Below are positions 20,404 through 28,484 of a stretch of DNA of 64,000 nt, one piece after another. The notes under the pieces were generated by a model that searched no databases, was not told the DNA's origin, and saw only the letters and a program-made list of their open reading frames with translations. Positions within the stretch are counted from its first letter, which is position 1. Every line of letters starts with the position of its first letter. The stretch comes from Streptomyces sp. DT2A-34. GTDB taxonomy: Bacteria; Actinomycetota; Actinomycetes; Streptomycetales; Streptomycetaceae. The DNA is taken from NCBI RefSeq assembly GCF_030499515.1, contig NZ_JASTWJ010000001.1, positions 3,328,001-3,392,000 on the forward strand. Reading direction: 5' to 3'. The translations under genes were made by a program, and so were the position numbers.

Positions 20404-20565
20404 GGATGACATGGAAAGCGTCGGTTACGGGCGGCCGCCTCGGCCAGCCGGCGATCGAGTTCCGCGTCCGGGTCGACCCATTCGCCCTCGGTGGCGTCGC
20501 CGCTGTTCTGTTCCCGCTGCACCGCACGAGCGCGCTCGGCTCGCTCGGCAGGAGTGAACAGAGGC
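20404..20565 (-). pseudogene. Decayed copy of a VapBC-like antitoxin/toxin junction
   Basis: The minus strand here encodes TPAERAERARAV and later DAELDRRLAEAAAR, matching the C-terminal part of the antitoxin at 22880-23137. Then comes TDAFHVILDD, matching the first residues of the toxin at 22503-22883. The antitoxin stop is lost through a one-base deletion at the junction, the antitoxin N-terminal DNA-binding part is missing, and the toxin frame diverges after about 11 residues. It is therefore a non-functional relic about 2.46 kb from the intact pair, in the same orientation. Confidence 0.75.
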
Positions 20566-20680
20566 AGGCAGGGAATCCGGCCGCTGACCCGAATGTGTCG
20601 TAGTCCCCGCCCCGAAAGTCGGACTCCCCAAGGAGCTTCTGTACGAGCAAGCCCAGGCAGCGGTGACAGCGGTCATGGGA

Positions 20681-20875
20681 TCAACGGCCGGCCATCGCCC
20701 CACCCTTGATCCCGTCGAGCAGCGTCGCGAAGGCGGATGTAGCGGACCATGAGGGCGATGCCGGGGGTGTCGCTCTCGCGTGGTGCACGGTGGCGGTGTC
20801 ATCGAGGGCGACCTCGCCGCAGGTGTCGGCGCCACCTTCGCTGTAGGTCGACTTCTGCCGCCGCAGCCCGGTCAT
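20681..20875 (-). CDS. DUF397 family protein with scrambled middle
   Basis: The 64-residue product starts MTGLRRQKSTYSEGGADTC and continues EVALDDTATVHH, the classic DUF397 beginning, and ends ATSAFATLLDGIKGG, the classic ending. In between, the expected RESDTPGIAL motif is encoded in a different frame, so two compensating indels seem to have replaced about 15 residues. DUF397 proteins in Streptomyces usually pair with an upstream XRE-type regulator, BldB-like or Scr1-like in effect. None is evident here in the ~490 bp upstream, so this may be a remnant. Confidence 0.65.
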   Translation of the reverse strand: MTGLRRQKSTYSEGGADTCGEVALDDTATVHHARATPPASPSWSATSAFATLLDGIKGGAMAGR

Positions 20876-21373
20876 GCTCGCCTTCTTCAGAGGGGATAGA
20901 GGAGTCTCCGAACCAGCCCCAGAGAGTACTTGGCGAGGTGCCCATCGGGCGGTACAGACACGTCCATGGGTGGGAGTGTCCCGTTCCTCGCGTGCGCTGA
21001 GGCTGAGGTCGAGCGGGCAGAGGGCGTGTGACGGAATGGGGGACGAAGAGACCTGGCGCGCCGGGAGTACGACCCGAGGCCAAGCAGGTCGCTGCCGGGT
21101 TCCCACAGCACATCGTCGACGAGGTTGGGCGCCTGGCGGCGGAACTGGTCGCCCTCGCAGAGGTGGGCGTCGCTGTGACGGGCATCGGCGAGGGACCCCG
21201 GCGTGGCGTGCCGGGGGGCGTGCACGCATCCCGCTGCTGTCCGATGGCTGGTTCCATGCCCTGCCGGTACCCCGGTTGCGCCTCATTGCGATCACGCGGA
21301 TCATCCCACCATTCGACTGCCTCTGAGTACTCGTTCCGGCTCCCCTCCTCGCCAAGGGCCGAGACGGCGGCCA
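20876..21373. other. Gene-poor stretch upstream of the DUF397 gene
   Basis: This ~500 bp stretch has open frames on both strands but none with a good ribosome-binding site plus recognisable protein features. The expected partner regulator of the DUF397 gene would lie here on the minus strand, and only vague, frame-switching peptide fragments are seen. It is probably degraded coding sequence. Confidence 0.4.
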
Positions 21374-21428
21374 CCGCTCACGGAACGGACCTTCACCGGC
21401 CCATTGACCCGAGCCCTGAACGTCCGGT
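21374..21428. repeat. Direct repeat copy B (about 55 bp)
   Basis: This copy matches 19212-19267. Identity is continuous over CCGCTCACGGAACGGAC and TTCACCGGCCCATTG, with scattered changes afterwards. A weaker resemblance continues into GAGGGCCC, the left arm of the terminator after copy A. Copy B has lost the right arm, so it looks like a displaced duplicate of the region downstream of the system 2 operon. Confidence 0.7.
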
Positions 21429-21591
21429 TCCAGGGGAGGGAGGGCCCCCGCACCTCTCACTCACCCGGCCAGGACGGAGTTCGCACCATCCCCACCTGCG
21501 TGCTCGTCAGCTGTCCAGCATCCGGCGGAAGCCGCTGACCAGACGATCCATCCTCCACCTCGCACGGGACATGCCCGCTACTCTCGGAGAC

Positions 21592-22179
21592 ATGGACTAC
21601 GGGAAAATGCGCGCGATCGCCGAGGAGCTCACGGCGTACGCCGAGCACCTTGAGGGGGCCTGGAACGTCGAGATCGGGCCCTCCGGCCCGTTCCTCGCAA
21701 TGATGAGCCCCTCGAAACGTCATGAGGGCACGGTCCGGCGTATCCGCAATCAGCTCAACGCACAGCTTCCCGACACCCACCCCGGCTACATCTGTGAGAA
21801 CGGCCCCGAGATCGAGCACCCGGCGATCGGCCGTATGCGGCGCCCGGACGCCGTGGTGATTCCCGAGGAGGTACTCGACGAAGAGGGCCTCGCAGTCGAC
21901 GCCACACAGGTGCTGGCGGTCATCGAGATCGTCTCTCCGTCGAACCCCAACAACGACTACGGCGAGAAACTCACCGAGTACCCCGCCATGGGCATCGCGC
22001 ACTACCTGATCGTCGACCCCCGTACGGGCACCATCGAGGTGCACTCGGACCCGTGCAAAGACCGCTACCAGCGCAAGGACCCGTACATCTTCGGCGACCA
22101 TGTTCCCTGCGGCCCTTGGACTGTGGACACCCGGGAGTTCCGCCGCTACGGCAAGGCGGACCGCGAGTCGGAGAGGTGA
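21592..22179 (+). CDS. Uma2-family (DUF820) putative restriction-endonuclease-fold nuclease
   Basis: The 195-residue protein starts MDYGKMRAIAEELTAYAEHL, with GGAG close upstream of the ATG at 21592; an in-frame ATG at 21571 is an alternative. The PD-(D/E)xK-type core shows Asp86 in RRPDAVVIP, Glu112 in LAVIEIVSPSN and a Lys/Tyr-containing segment YGEKLTEYPAMGI. The typical Uma2 ending HYLIVDPRTGTIEV is present. Uma2 proteins are abundant in Streptomyces, Cyanobacteria and Deinococcus, and their biological role is poorly known. It lies within an island of toxin-antitoxin and DUF397 genes, consistent with a mobile or defence context. Confidence 0.88.
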   Translation: MDYGKMRAIAEELTAYAEHLEGAWNVEIGPSGPFLAMMSPSKRHEGTVRRIRNQLNAQLPDTHPGYICENGPEIEHPAIGRMRRPDAVVIPEEVLDEEGLAVDATQVLAVIEIVSPSNPNNDYGEKLTEYPAMGIAHYLIVDPRTGTIEVHSDPCKDRYQRKDPYIFGDHVPCGPWTVDTREFRRYGKADRESER

Positions 22180-22340
22180 ACCGTCCGCGTGGACATCATG
22201 CCCTGGCCTCGCCAAAGCCGGATCAACTCCCGGACGGCAGATCCTTCTTGGCCTTGTCGATCAGCCCCGCGAGGCGGACGGTGCTGCGGTGGGAACGGTG
22301 CCGGGGGTGATGCTCTCTCGGATGCAGACCGTGCCGGTTC

Positions 22341-22493
22341 GTCCTGCTGCGCGCCGCGATACCGAAGCCCGTGCTCGCGGAGCCCGAGGTCGTGGCCGCG
22401 GACCTGGTCGTGCTCACCGGAGACATCGTGTGCGGTCCGCAACCCGTCCAGGTCATGGACCTGCTGGCCGGCCTGGGTGACGGGTGGCCTGGA
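22341..22493 (+). pseudogene. Fragment of a calcineurin-like metallophosphoesterase
   Basis: The plus strand reads KPVLAEPEVVAADLVVLTGDIV followed by GPQPVQVMDLLAGLGDGW, matching the start of YfcE/MJ0936-type phosphodiesterases. The preceding DxHGN motif is degraded and appears in another frame, and nothing recognisable of the C-terminal half follows. At roughly 50 codons it cannot be functional. It sits between the Uma2 gene and the VapBC-like pair. Confidence 0.55.
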
Positions 22494-22502
22494 TTTCGAT
22501 GC

Positions 22503-22883
22503 TCACGGGTTGAGGTCCAGGACGCGCACCAGCCGCCCTTTCCACCTCCCTGGCACGGCCGTAGCGACAACAGCTCCGTCCGGCCGCTCAGGAGTCAGCT
22601 GAGCGGCATGCTCGATATGGGCGGGCGCCCAGCCGGTATCGCGGGCGACGGCAAGGGCGGCGGGCAGGTCCAGGTCGAGGACGATGACGCCGGGCAGCGC
22701 GACGATGTGCTCAGCCGTACCGCGCCGGGTCCGGTCGGCCTCGACCAACGCACACGTCGGCGCGTACAGGAACCACCCCTGCGTGGCGTGTGCACGGTGG
22801 ATCAGCCGGGAGGCCAGGACGTTGCCGGCCCCGGCGGCGATCATGGCCGTGTCGTCGAGGATCACATGGAGAGCCTCGGTCAC
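22503..22883 (-). CDS. PIN-domain-like toxin (VapC-like)
   Basis: The 126-residue product starts MTEALHVILDDTAMIAAGAG. PIN-type acidic residues are present at Asp10/Asp11, Glu48 (CALVEADR) and Asp102 (RPDGAVVATA), the usual metal-binding arrangement for a PIN RNase. It overlaps the antitoxin gene by 4 bp (ATGA), the standard type II toxin-antitoxin layout with the antitoxin first. The sequence is divergent from canonical VapC, so ribonuclease activity is inferred. A decayed relative of its first residues is at 20404-20436. Confidence 0.78.
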   Translation of the reverse strand: MTEALHVILDDTAMIAAGAGNVLASRLIHRAHATQGWFLYAPTCALVEADRTRRGTAEHIVALPGVIVLDLDLPAALAVARDTGWAPAHIEHAAQLTPERPDGAVVATAVPGRWKGRLVRVLDLNP

Positions 22884-23137
22884 CGGGCGGCCGCCTCGGC
22901 CAGACGGCGATCGAGTTCGGCATCCAGGCCGGCCTGTTCACCGTCGCTGGGGTCGTAGCCGTTCCATTCACGCAGCACCGCACGAGCGCGCTCGGCCTTC
23001 TCGGCACGCTCCGCGGGAGTGAGCAGCGAGTCTGCGAGCCTGGCGAGGTAAGCACGCAGCGACAGACCCTCACCGGCTGCTATCTCGGCAAGCCGGTCAC
23101 GGGCCTCGGCGGGGATGCGGATGTTGGCGTCAGGCAT
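22880..23137 (-). CDS. Antitoxin of the VapBC-like pair (ribbon-helix-helix type)
   Basis: The 85-residue protein starts MPDANIRIPAEARDRLAEIAA, with an N-terminal beta strand followed by two helices as in RHH/Arc-type antitoxins. The C-terminal part is acidic and helical (GYDPSDGEQAGLDAELDRRL), as expected for a toxin-binding tail. The start ATG at 23137 has AGGAG-like sequence (AAGGAGCCCC) upstream. It is translationally coupled to the toxin. The pair probably autoregulates through sites in the 150 bp before the divergent amidohydrolase gene. Confidence 0.8.
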   Translation of the reverse strand: MPDANIRIPAEARDRLAEIAAGEGLSLRAYLARLADSLLTPAERAEKAERARAVLREWNGYDPSDGEQAGLDAELDRRLAEAAAR

Positions 23138-23290
23138 GACGGGGCTCCTTCCACTCAGGCATCGATAGTACGGGTACGCACTCGTACCCATTCGTGACTC
23201 CCGGGAGCCGGCGGGCTGCGTTCGCCCCAGGCGGGCGGGTATGAGTGGGGGCTTGCCGTTGCGCGGCCCAGGCGACAAGACTGCCTGATC

Positions 23291-24331
23291 ATGGCCCTCC
23301 ACCTGCGCGGCACCCTCCTCCCCCACGGCACCACCCGCGACCTCTGGATCCTCGGTGACCGCATCACCTTCACCCGCCCCTCGGTCGAGGCGGAGACGGT
23401 GGCCGACGGCGGCTACCTGCTTCCGGGACTGGTCGACGTGCACACGCATCCCGGGTCCCCGTCCGAGGGGGAACCCGTCTTCGACCCCGACGCCTTCGCC
23501 GCGCAGATCGCCGCGCACCGGGACGCCGGGACAACGGCGTTGCGGTTCCCGGGGCTGCTCGGCGAGATCCCGGACGGGATGCGCGAGGCGCCGAACGCGC
23601 CGCGCATGATCACGGCCGGGCGGTGGCTGGCGTGGGCGGGCCTGTCGAGAAGTGCCGACTTCCACACCGTCACCGATGACCTCGTGGCCGCCGCCGTCGC
23701 CGAGGCCAAGGCCCACGACGGGTGGTGCAAGCTCATGGGCGACTGGGACTTCGAGGCGGATCCGGTGCCGTACGACATCCTGCGCGCCGTGACCGACGCG
23801 GTGCACGCGGCCGGGGGGCGGGTCGCCGCGCACTGTCAATCGGCGCAGGGAGTGCTCAACGCCGCTCGTGCCGGGATCGACTCGATCGAGCACGGCATGG
23901 GGATGCCACAGGAGTGCGTGGAGCTCATGGCCGCCCACGGGACCGTCTACGTCCCCACCCTCACCGCCTTCGCCCGCAGCGCACCCCGCATCAAGGACAA
24001 CCCCCGCGGCCGCCTATGGCACGAAGGCCACCGCATCATGATCCGCCGGGTCCGTGAGACCCACGACGCCGGTGTCCCCGTCCTCGCCGGCACCGACTCC
24101 GCCCCCTTCGGCAACGTCGCCACCGAGGTCGAGCACCTCATCGCCGCCGGCCTGCCCGCCGACGTGGCGGTGGGCGCGGCGAGTTGGGCAGCGCGGGACT
24201 TCCTGGGGCTGCCGGGGCTGGTCGAGGGCGGGCTCGCCGACGTCACCGTGTACGACGCGGATCCGCGCCGGGAGCCGGGGGTGCTGCGGCATCCGTGGCG
24301 CATTGTGCTGCGGGGGCGGGTCGTGCGCTGA
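23291..24331 (+). CDS. Amidohydrolase-superfamily metal-dependent hydrolase
   Basis: The 346-residue protein starts MALHLRGTLLPHG. The amidohydrolase metal site is visible: His51 and His53 in DVHTHPG, then downstream His in VAAHC and SIEHGMGM, and Asp in LAGTDSAP. The composite beta domain at both termini (DLWILGDRITF and ADVTVYDADP, ending WRIVLRGRVVR) is as in imidazolonepropionase/prolidase-like members. Substrate unknown. It is followed after 80 bp by a methyltransferase gene in the same direction; a 16 bp direct repeat (24305-24320, 24335-24350) lies across its stop codon. Confidence 0.85.
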   Translation: MALHLRGTLLPHGTTRDLWILGDRITFTRPSVEAETVADGGYLLPGLVDVHTHPGSPSEGEPVFDPDAFAAQIAAHRDAGTTALRFPGLLGEIPDGMREAPNAPRMITAGRWLAWAGLSRSADFHTVTDDLVAAAVAEAKAHDGWCKLMGDWDFEADPVPYDILRAVTDAVHAAGGRVAAHCQSAQGVLNAARAGIDSIEHGMGMPQECVELMAAHGTVYVPTLTAFARSAPRIKDNPRGRLWHEGHRIMIRRVRETHDAGVPVLAGTDSAPFGNVATEVEHLIAAGLPADVAVGAASWAARDFLGLPGLVEGGLADVTVYDADPRREPGVLRHPWRIVLRGRVVR

Positions 24332-24411
24332 AAGGTGCTGCGGGGGCGGGCCGCCTGCGAAGGGTCGTGAAATGGCCGTCGGCGAAGGGCAGTTGTGGCA
24401 CACTGCACCGA

Positions 24412-25152
24412 ATGGTCGATCGGTCGTTCGCGGATCTCTCGCTCGCCGCGTTGTACGACGCCCTCAACCCGTGGGGGCCGGGTGACGACTTCTACCTCGG
24501 GCTCGTGATGTCCTCCGAGTCGGTGCTCGATGTCGGTTGCGGTACGGGGCGGTTGCTGCGGCGGGCCAGTGCGGACGGCCACCGCGGGCGGCTCGTGGGG
24601 CTCGATCCGGCCGCCGCCATGCTCGTCCAGGCCCGGCGGCACGACGCCGACGTGGAATGGCTGCTCGGGGATCTTCGCGCATGTTCCTGGGGTGAGGAGT
24701 TCGACCTCGTCGTGATGACCGGGCATGCCTTCCAAGTGCTCGTCGAGGACGACGAGTTGCGCACCGCACTGTCGGCTGTGCGCCGAGCCCTCCGGCCAGG
24801 AGGGCGGTTCGTGTTCGAGACGCGGAACCCGGTCGTACGGGCCTGGGAGACGTGGACGCCGGATCGGGTACGGGAGGCCACGGACGAGGACGGGCGTGTC
24901 GTACGGGTGTGGCACGAGGTTCGGGAGCCCGTCGTCGGGGACAGAGTGACCTTCGTCGAGACGTTCGACTGCGACGCTTGGCAGGCACCCGTCGTCAGCC
25001 GCACCACCCTCCGCTTTCTCGCCCCCGACGCCTTGGACGCTTCCCTCCACGAGGCCGGCTTCACCATCGTCGAGCGGTGCGGCGCCTGGGGCCGGGGACC
25101 ACTCACTCCCACCAGCCCCGAGATCATCACCGTGGCGGCCCTGGCCGCCTAG
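24412..25152 (+). CDS. Class I SAM-dependent methyltransferase
   Basis: The start was taken as the ATG at 24412 (MVDRSFADLSLAALYDALNP), giving 246 residues. Motif I VLDVGCGTGRLL is at about residue 40, followed by LVGLDPAAAML with the SAM-binding Asp and LLGDLRACSW (motif II). The RPGGRFVFETRNP segment is usual for this class. The C-terminal half has beta strands matching small-molecule methyltransferases (SAM_MT domain 25). The 3' end overlaps the convergent bldKE-like gene by 4 bp, so no terminator separates them. Substrate unknown. Confidence 0.88.
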   Translation: MVDRSFADLSLAALYDALNPWGPGDDFYLGLVMSSESVLDVGCGTGRLLRRASADGHRGRLVGLDPAAAMLVQARRHDADVEWLLGDLRACSWGEEFDLVVMTGHAFQVLVEDDELRTALSAVRRALRPGGRFVFETRNPVVRAWETWTPDRVREATDEDGRVVRVWHEVREPVVGDRVTFVETFDCDAWQAPVVSRTTLRFLAPDALDASLHEAGFTIVERCGAWGRGPLTPTSPEIITVAALAA

Positions 25153-26279
25153 CTCTCCGCGTCCCCCTCCAGCGCCGCCAGCGCCGGATCCAGCACGATG
25201 TCCTGCTCCCGCCCCTCGATCGTCGGCTCCTCCGGGAAGTGGCAGGCCGTCAAGTGGCCCGCGTGGTTGCCGGAGATCTGGATCAGCGGGGGCTCCTCGG
25301 CCGCGCACTTGTCCTGTGCCTTCCAGCAGCGGGTGCGGAAACGGCAGCCGGAGGGCGGGGAGATGGGCGACGGCACGTCACCGGCCAGGCGGATCCGCTC
25401 CCGCTGGGGCGCCTCCTCGCCGTCCTCGCCGGCCACGTTCACCTCGGGCACGGCGGACAGCAGGGCGTGGGTGTAGGGGTGCCGGGGGCGGGTGTAGATG
25501 GAGTCGCGGTCGCCGACCTCGATCACCTTGCCGAGGTACATCACCGCCACGCGTTGCGAGAAGTGGCGGACCACCGCCAGGTCGTGGGCGATGAACAGGA
25601 ACGCGATGCCCAGCTCCTGCTGGACCTTCTGGAGCAGGTTCACCACCTGCGCCTGGATCGACACGTCGAGGGCCGACACCGGCTCGTCCGCCACGATCAG
25701 CTTCGGGTCCAGCGCCAACGCCCGTGCCACGCCGATACGTTGACGCTGGCCGCCGGAGAACTCGTGCGGGAAGCGGTTGTAGTGCTCCGGGTTGAGGCCC
25801 ACGATGTCCAGCAGCTCTCTGACCCGTTTCTCCCTTCCGCCCTCCGGCTCGACCCCGTTGATCTCCATCGGACCCGAGATGATCTTTCCGACCGTCTGGC
25901 GCGGGTTCAGCGAGGAATAGGGGTCCTGGAAGATCATCTGGATCTCGGAGCGGACCGGCGCCAGCTGCCTGCGCGTGGCATGCGTGATGTCCTTGCCCCG
26001 GTACGAGATCCGGCCGCCCGTCGGCTCCAGGAGCTTGGTGATCAGCCGTCCGGTCGTCGACTTGCCGCAGCCCGACTCCCCCACCAGGCCGAAGCTCTCG
26101 CCGACGTGCACGGTCAGGTCGATGCCGTCCACCGCCTGCACCTGGCCGACGGTCCGCCGGATCGGGAAGCCGCCCTTGACCGGGAAGTGCTTGACGAGCT
26201 TCTCCACCACCAGCAGTGGTTCGCCGGGTTCGTCGTCGGCGACTTCGCGGGGGGCGGGGAGGACGAGGTCCTCTGTCAT
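25149..26279 (-). CDS. bldKE: Oligopeptide ABC transporter ATPase, BldKE / OppF type (system 3)
   Basis: The 376-residue ATPase has Walker [10 protein letters not shown] at residues 67-75, the OppF insert [19 protein letters not shown], signature [14 protein letters not shown], Walker B LIVADEP and H-loop [10 protein letters not shown]. The Opp-type Cys cluster [16 protein letters not shown] precedes a Glu/Asp-rich C-terminus. It is the last gene of the system 3 operon. The bldKE symbol rests on gene order and location next to typA, as I remember it from S. coelicolor (SCO5111-SCO5116), and not on a database comparison. Confidence 0.88.
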   Translation of the reverse strand: MTEDLVLPAPREVADDEPGEPLLVVEKLVKHFPVKGGFPIRRTVGQVQAVDGIDLTVHVGESFGLVGESGCGKSTTGRLITKLLEPTGGRISYRGKDITHATRRQLAPVRSEIQMIFQDPYSSLNPRQTVGKIISGPMEINGVEPEGGREKRVRELLDIVGLNPEHYNRFPHEFSGGQRQRIGVARALALDPKLIVADEPVSALDVSIQAQVVNLLQKVQQELGIAFLFIAHDLAVVRHFSQRVAVMYLGKVIEVGDRDSIYTRPRHPYTHALLSAVPEVNVAGEDGEEAPQRERIRLAGDVPSPISPPSGCRFRTRCWKAQDKCAAEEPPLIQISGNHAGHLTACHFPEEPTIEGREQDIVLDPALAALEGDAES

Positions 26280-26315
26280 AGCCGTGATCCTCCTCAGACG
26301 GGGCCGATCGGGGTG

Positions 26316-27377
26316 CTAGCGCAGTCGGGGCTTGATCTCTTCTTCGAAGATGGTCCGCTTCTGATCCGCCGTCAGGTGGCAGGCCGAGGAGCGGTCCGGG
26401 CCGAGCAACGGGACCTCGGTGACACAGCGGGCCCCGCCGACACGGTCCTGGAAGGTGCAGCGGGGGTGGAAACGGCAGCCGGAGGGCGGGTGGAGCAGCG
26501 ACGGCGGGGAGCCGGGGATGGGGGCCAGCGGGGCGCTCGGGTCCGAGTCCAGGCGGGGCATCGAGTTCAACAGGCCCCAGGTGTACGGGTGTTGCGGCGC
26601 CCTCAGCACCTCGCGCACCGAGCCGCGCTCCACCGCGCCGCCCGCGTACATCACCAGGATGTCGTCGGCCATGTCGGCGATGACACCGAGGTCGTGCGTG
26701 ATGAAGATGATCGCCGAGCCGAACTCCTGCTGCAGGTCCTTGAGCAGGTCCAGGATCTGGGCCTGGACCGTCACGTCCAGGGCCGTGGTCGGCTCGTCGG
26801 CGATCAGCAGGTCGGGGTCGCAGACCAGCGCCATGGCGATCATCGCGCGCTGGCGCATACCGCCGGAGAACTGGTGCGGGTAGTCCTTCGCCCGTTGCCC
26901 CGGGTTGGGGATGCCGACCTTCCCCAGCATCTCCACCGCCCGCTCCCAGGCGGCCTTCTTCGAGGCGCGCATGTGCTTCCTGTACGGCTCGGCGATCTGC
27001 CGGCCCACCGTGTAGTACGGCGACAGCGCGGTGAGCGGGTCCTGGAAGATCATGGCGACCTTGTTGCCGCGCAGCTTCTCCAGCTCGGACTCGCGGGCGG
27101 TGGTCAACTCCTGGCCCTCCAGGAGGATCTCGCCCTCGACGGTGGTGAACATCGGGTTGTGCAGCCCGAGGATCGTCAGGTTCGTCACCGACTTCCCCGA
27201 GCCCGACTCGCCCACGATGCCCAGCGTCCTGCCGCGCTCCAGGTCGAAGGAGAGCCCCTCCACGGCCCGTACGACGCCGTCCTCGGTCCGGAAGCTGACG
27301 TGCAGGTCCCGCACCGACAGGAACGCGTCCGCGTCCGCCGGGACGGGGGCGCCGGCCTCCTTGGTCACAGTGGTCAC
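26316..27377 (-). CDS. bldKD: Oligopeptide ABC transporter ATPase, BldKD / OppD type (system 3)
   Basis: The 353-residue ATPase carries Walker A GESGSGKS at residues 56-63, signature [14 protein letters not shown], Walker B LLIADEP and H-loop [10 protein letters not shown]. The C-terminal extension includes SGCRFHPRC and further Cys residues. It lies 36 bp upstream of the OppF-type gene and 48 bp downstream of the permease gene in the same transcription unit. It energises import together with its partner ATPase. In S. coelicolor the BldK importer takes up an extracellular peptide signal required for aerial growth; that role here is inferred from synteny. Confidence 0.88.
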   Translation of the reverse strand: MTTVTKEAGAPVPADADAFLSVRDLHVSFRTEDGVVRAVEGLSFDLERGRTLGIVGESGSGKSVTNLTILGLHNPMFTTVEGEILLEGQELTTARESELEKLRGNKVAMIFQDPLTALSPYYTVGRQIAEPYRKHMRASKKAAWERAVEMLGKVGIPNPGQRAKDYPHQFSGGMRQRAMIAMALVCDPDLLIADEPTTALDVTVQAQILDLLKDLQQEFGSAIIFITHDLGVIADMADDILVMYAGGAVERGSVREVLRAPQHPYTWGLLNSMPRLDSDPSAPLAPIPGSPPSLLHPPSGCRFHPRCTFQDRVGGARCVTEVPLLGPDRSSACHLTADQKRTIFEEEIKPRLR

Positions 27378-27425
27378 GTCAGTGCTCCTCGGGCAGGTCC
27401 TCTGGAAAAGGTTCCCCGGCGCGGA

Positions 27426-28406
27426 CTAGGCCAGCCGCACGCGCGGGTCGATGAAGGCGTACGCGGCGTCGACGACGATGTTGCAGAGCAGGATCATGGT
27501 GGCGGAGAACAGCATCACGCCCAGCAGCAGCGGCAGATCGCTGAAGAACACCGACTCCACCGCCAGCCGGCCGAGCCCCGGAAGTCCGAAGGTGTACTCC
27601 GTGATGATGGCACCGCCGAGCAGCGATCCGAGGTCGATGCCGAAAATGGTGACGATGGGGATCAGCGAGCCGCGCCAGGCGTAGCGGAGGAAGACGTACC
27701 GGCGGGACATGCCCTTCGCGCGGGCCGTGCGGACATGCTCCTCCTGGAGTTGCTCGATCATCGACGAGCGCGCCATACGGGTGTACTGCGAGGCGAAGAT
27801 CGTGGAGAGCACCACCCAGGGCAGGAGCAGGCCGGTGAACCAGGCCACCGGGTCGGCGGTGAAGTCGTTGTAGGCGGGCTTGTCGAGAATCCGGGTCTGG
27901 TAGACGAGGATCGCCAGGGCCAGCGGGCCGAGGAAGTAGATCTGCATCGAGCTGATCACCATGGCGCCGGCCGTGAAGGTCTTGTCGACGAGGGTGCCCC
28001 GCTTCCAGGCGGCGATCAGGCCGGTGCCCAGACCGATGACCAGGAAGCAGACGGCCCCGCCGAGGGTGAGCGAGACGGTGGTGGGCAGGCGGTCCATCAG
28101 GGTGCCCCAGACCTGTTCGTTGGAGTGGTACGAGTACCCGAAACAGGGGGCGGGGCACGGCCCTTGGGCGAAGTCGTCGCTGCCCATGACGAGGTTGTGC
28201 AGGAAGATCCAGTACTGCTCGGGGATCGGCTTGTCGAGGCCGAGCACATGGTGCAGGTTCTCGAGGTTGGCCGGGGTGCACGTCTTGCCGCACATCAGGA
28301 GCGCCGGGTCGCGCGGCATCCCGAAGAACAGCAGGAACGCGACGATGCTCAGCAGGAAGAGGATGACGACGGCGCCGAGGGACCGGCGGACGAGGAAGCG
28401 CAGCAT
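27426..28406 (-). CDS. bldKC: Oligopeptide ABC transporter permease, BldKC / OppB type (system 3)
   Basis: The start at 28406 (MLRFLVRRSLGAVVILFLLS) gives 326 residues, the same length as the system 2 counterpart; an in-frame codon at 28439 was rejected because it lies in the intercistronic hairpin. Six helices are predicted, with an external Cys-containing loop (LLMCGKTCTPANLENL, FAQGPCPAPCFGYSY). The EAA loop is RTARAKGMSRRYVFLRYAWRG. The product ends AYAFIDPRVRLA. A strong hairpin separates it from the binding-protein gene. Confidence 0.9.
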   Translation of the reverse strand: MLRFLVRRSLGAVVILFLLSIVAFLLFFGMPRDPALLMCGKTCTPANLENLHHVLGLDKPIPEQYWIFLHNLVMGSDDFAQGPCPAPCFGYSYHSNEQVWGTLMDRLPTTVSLTLGGAVCFLVIGLGTGLIAAWKRGTLVDKTFTAGAMVISSMQIYFLGPLALAILVYQTRILDKPAYNDFTADPVAWFTGLLLPWVVLSTIFASQYTRMARSSMIEQLQEEHVRTARAKGMSRRYVFLRYAWRGSLIPIVTIFGIDLGSLLGGAIITEYTFGLPGLGRLAVESVFFSDLPLLLGVMLFSATMILLCNIVVDAAYAFIDPRVRLA

Positions 28407-28434
28407 GGCAGAGGCAGCTCTCAGCGGGCCGGAG

Positions 28435-28472
28435 GGCATCCGGCGCGCACCGTCTCGGGCGCGCCGGATGCC
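28435..28472 (-). terminator. Intercistronic hairpin after the system 3 binding-protein gene
   Basis: GGCATCCGGCGCGC (28435-28448) and GCGCGCCGGATGCC (28459-28472) form a perfect 14 bp stem with a 10-base loop. It begins 12 bases past the bldKB-like stop and ends 29 bases before the permease ATG. Position, not sequence, is shared with the hairpin in system 2. Probable mRNA-stabilising or attenuating element. Confidence 0.75.
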
Positions 28473-28484
28473 GGGCGGGCGGGG

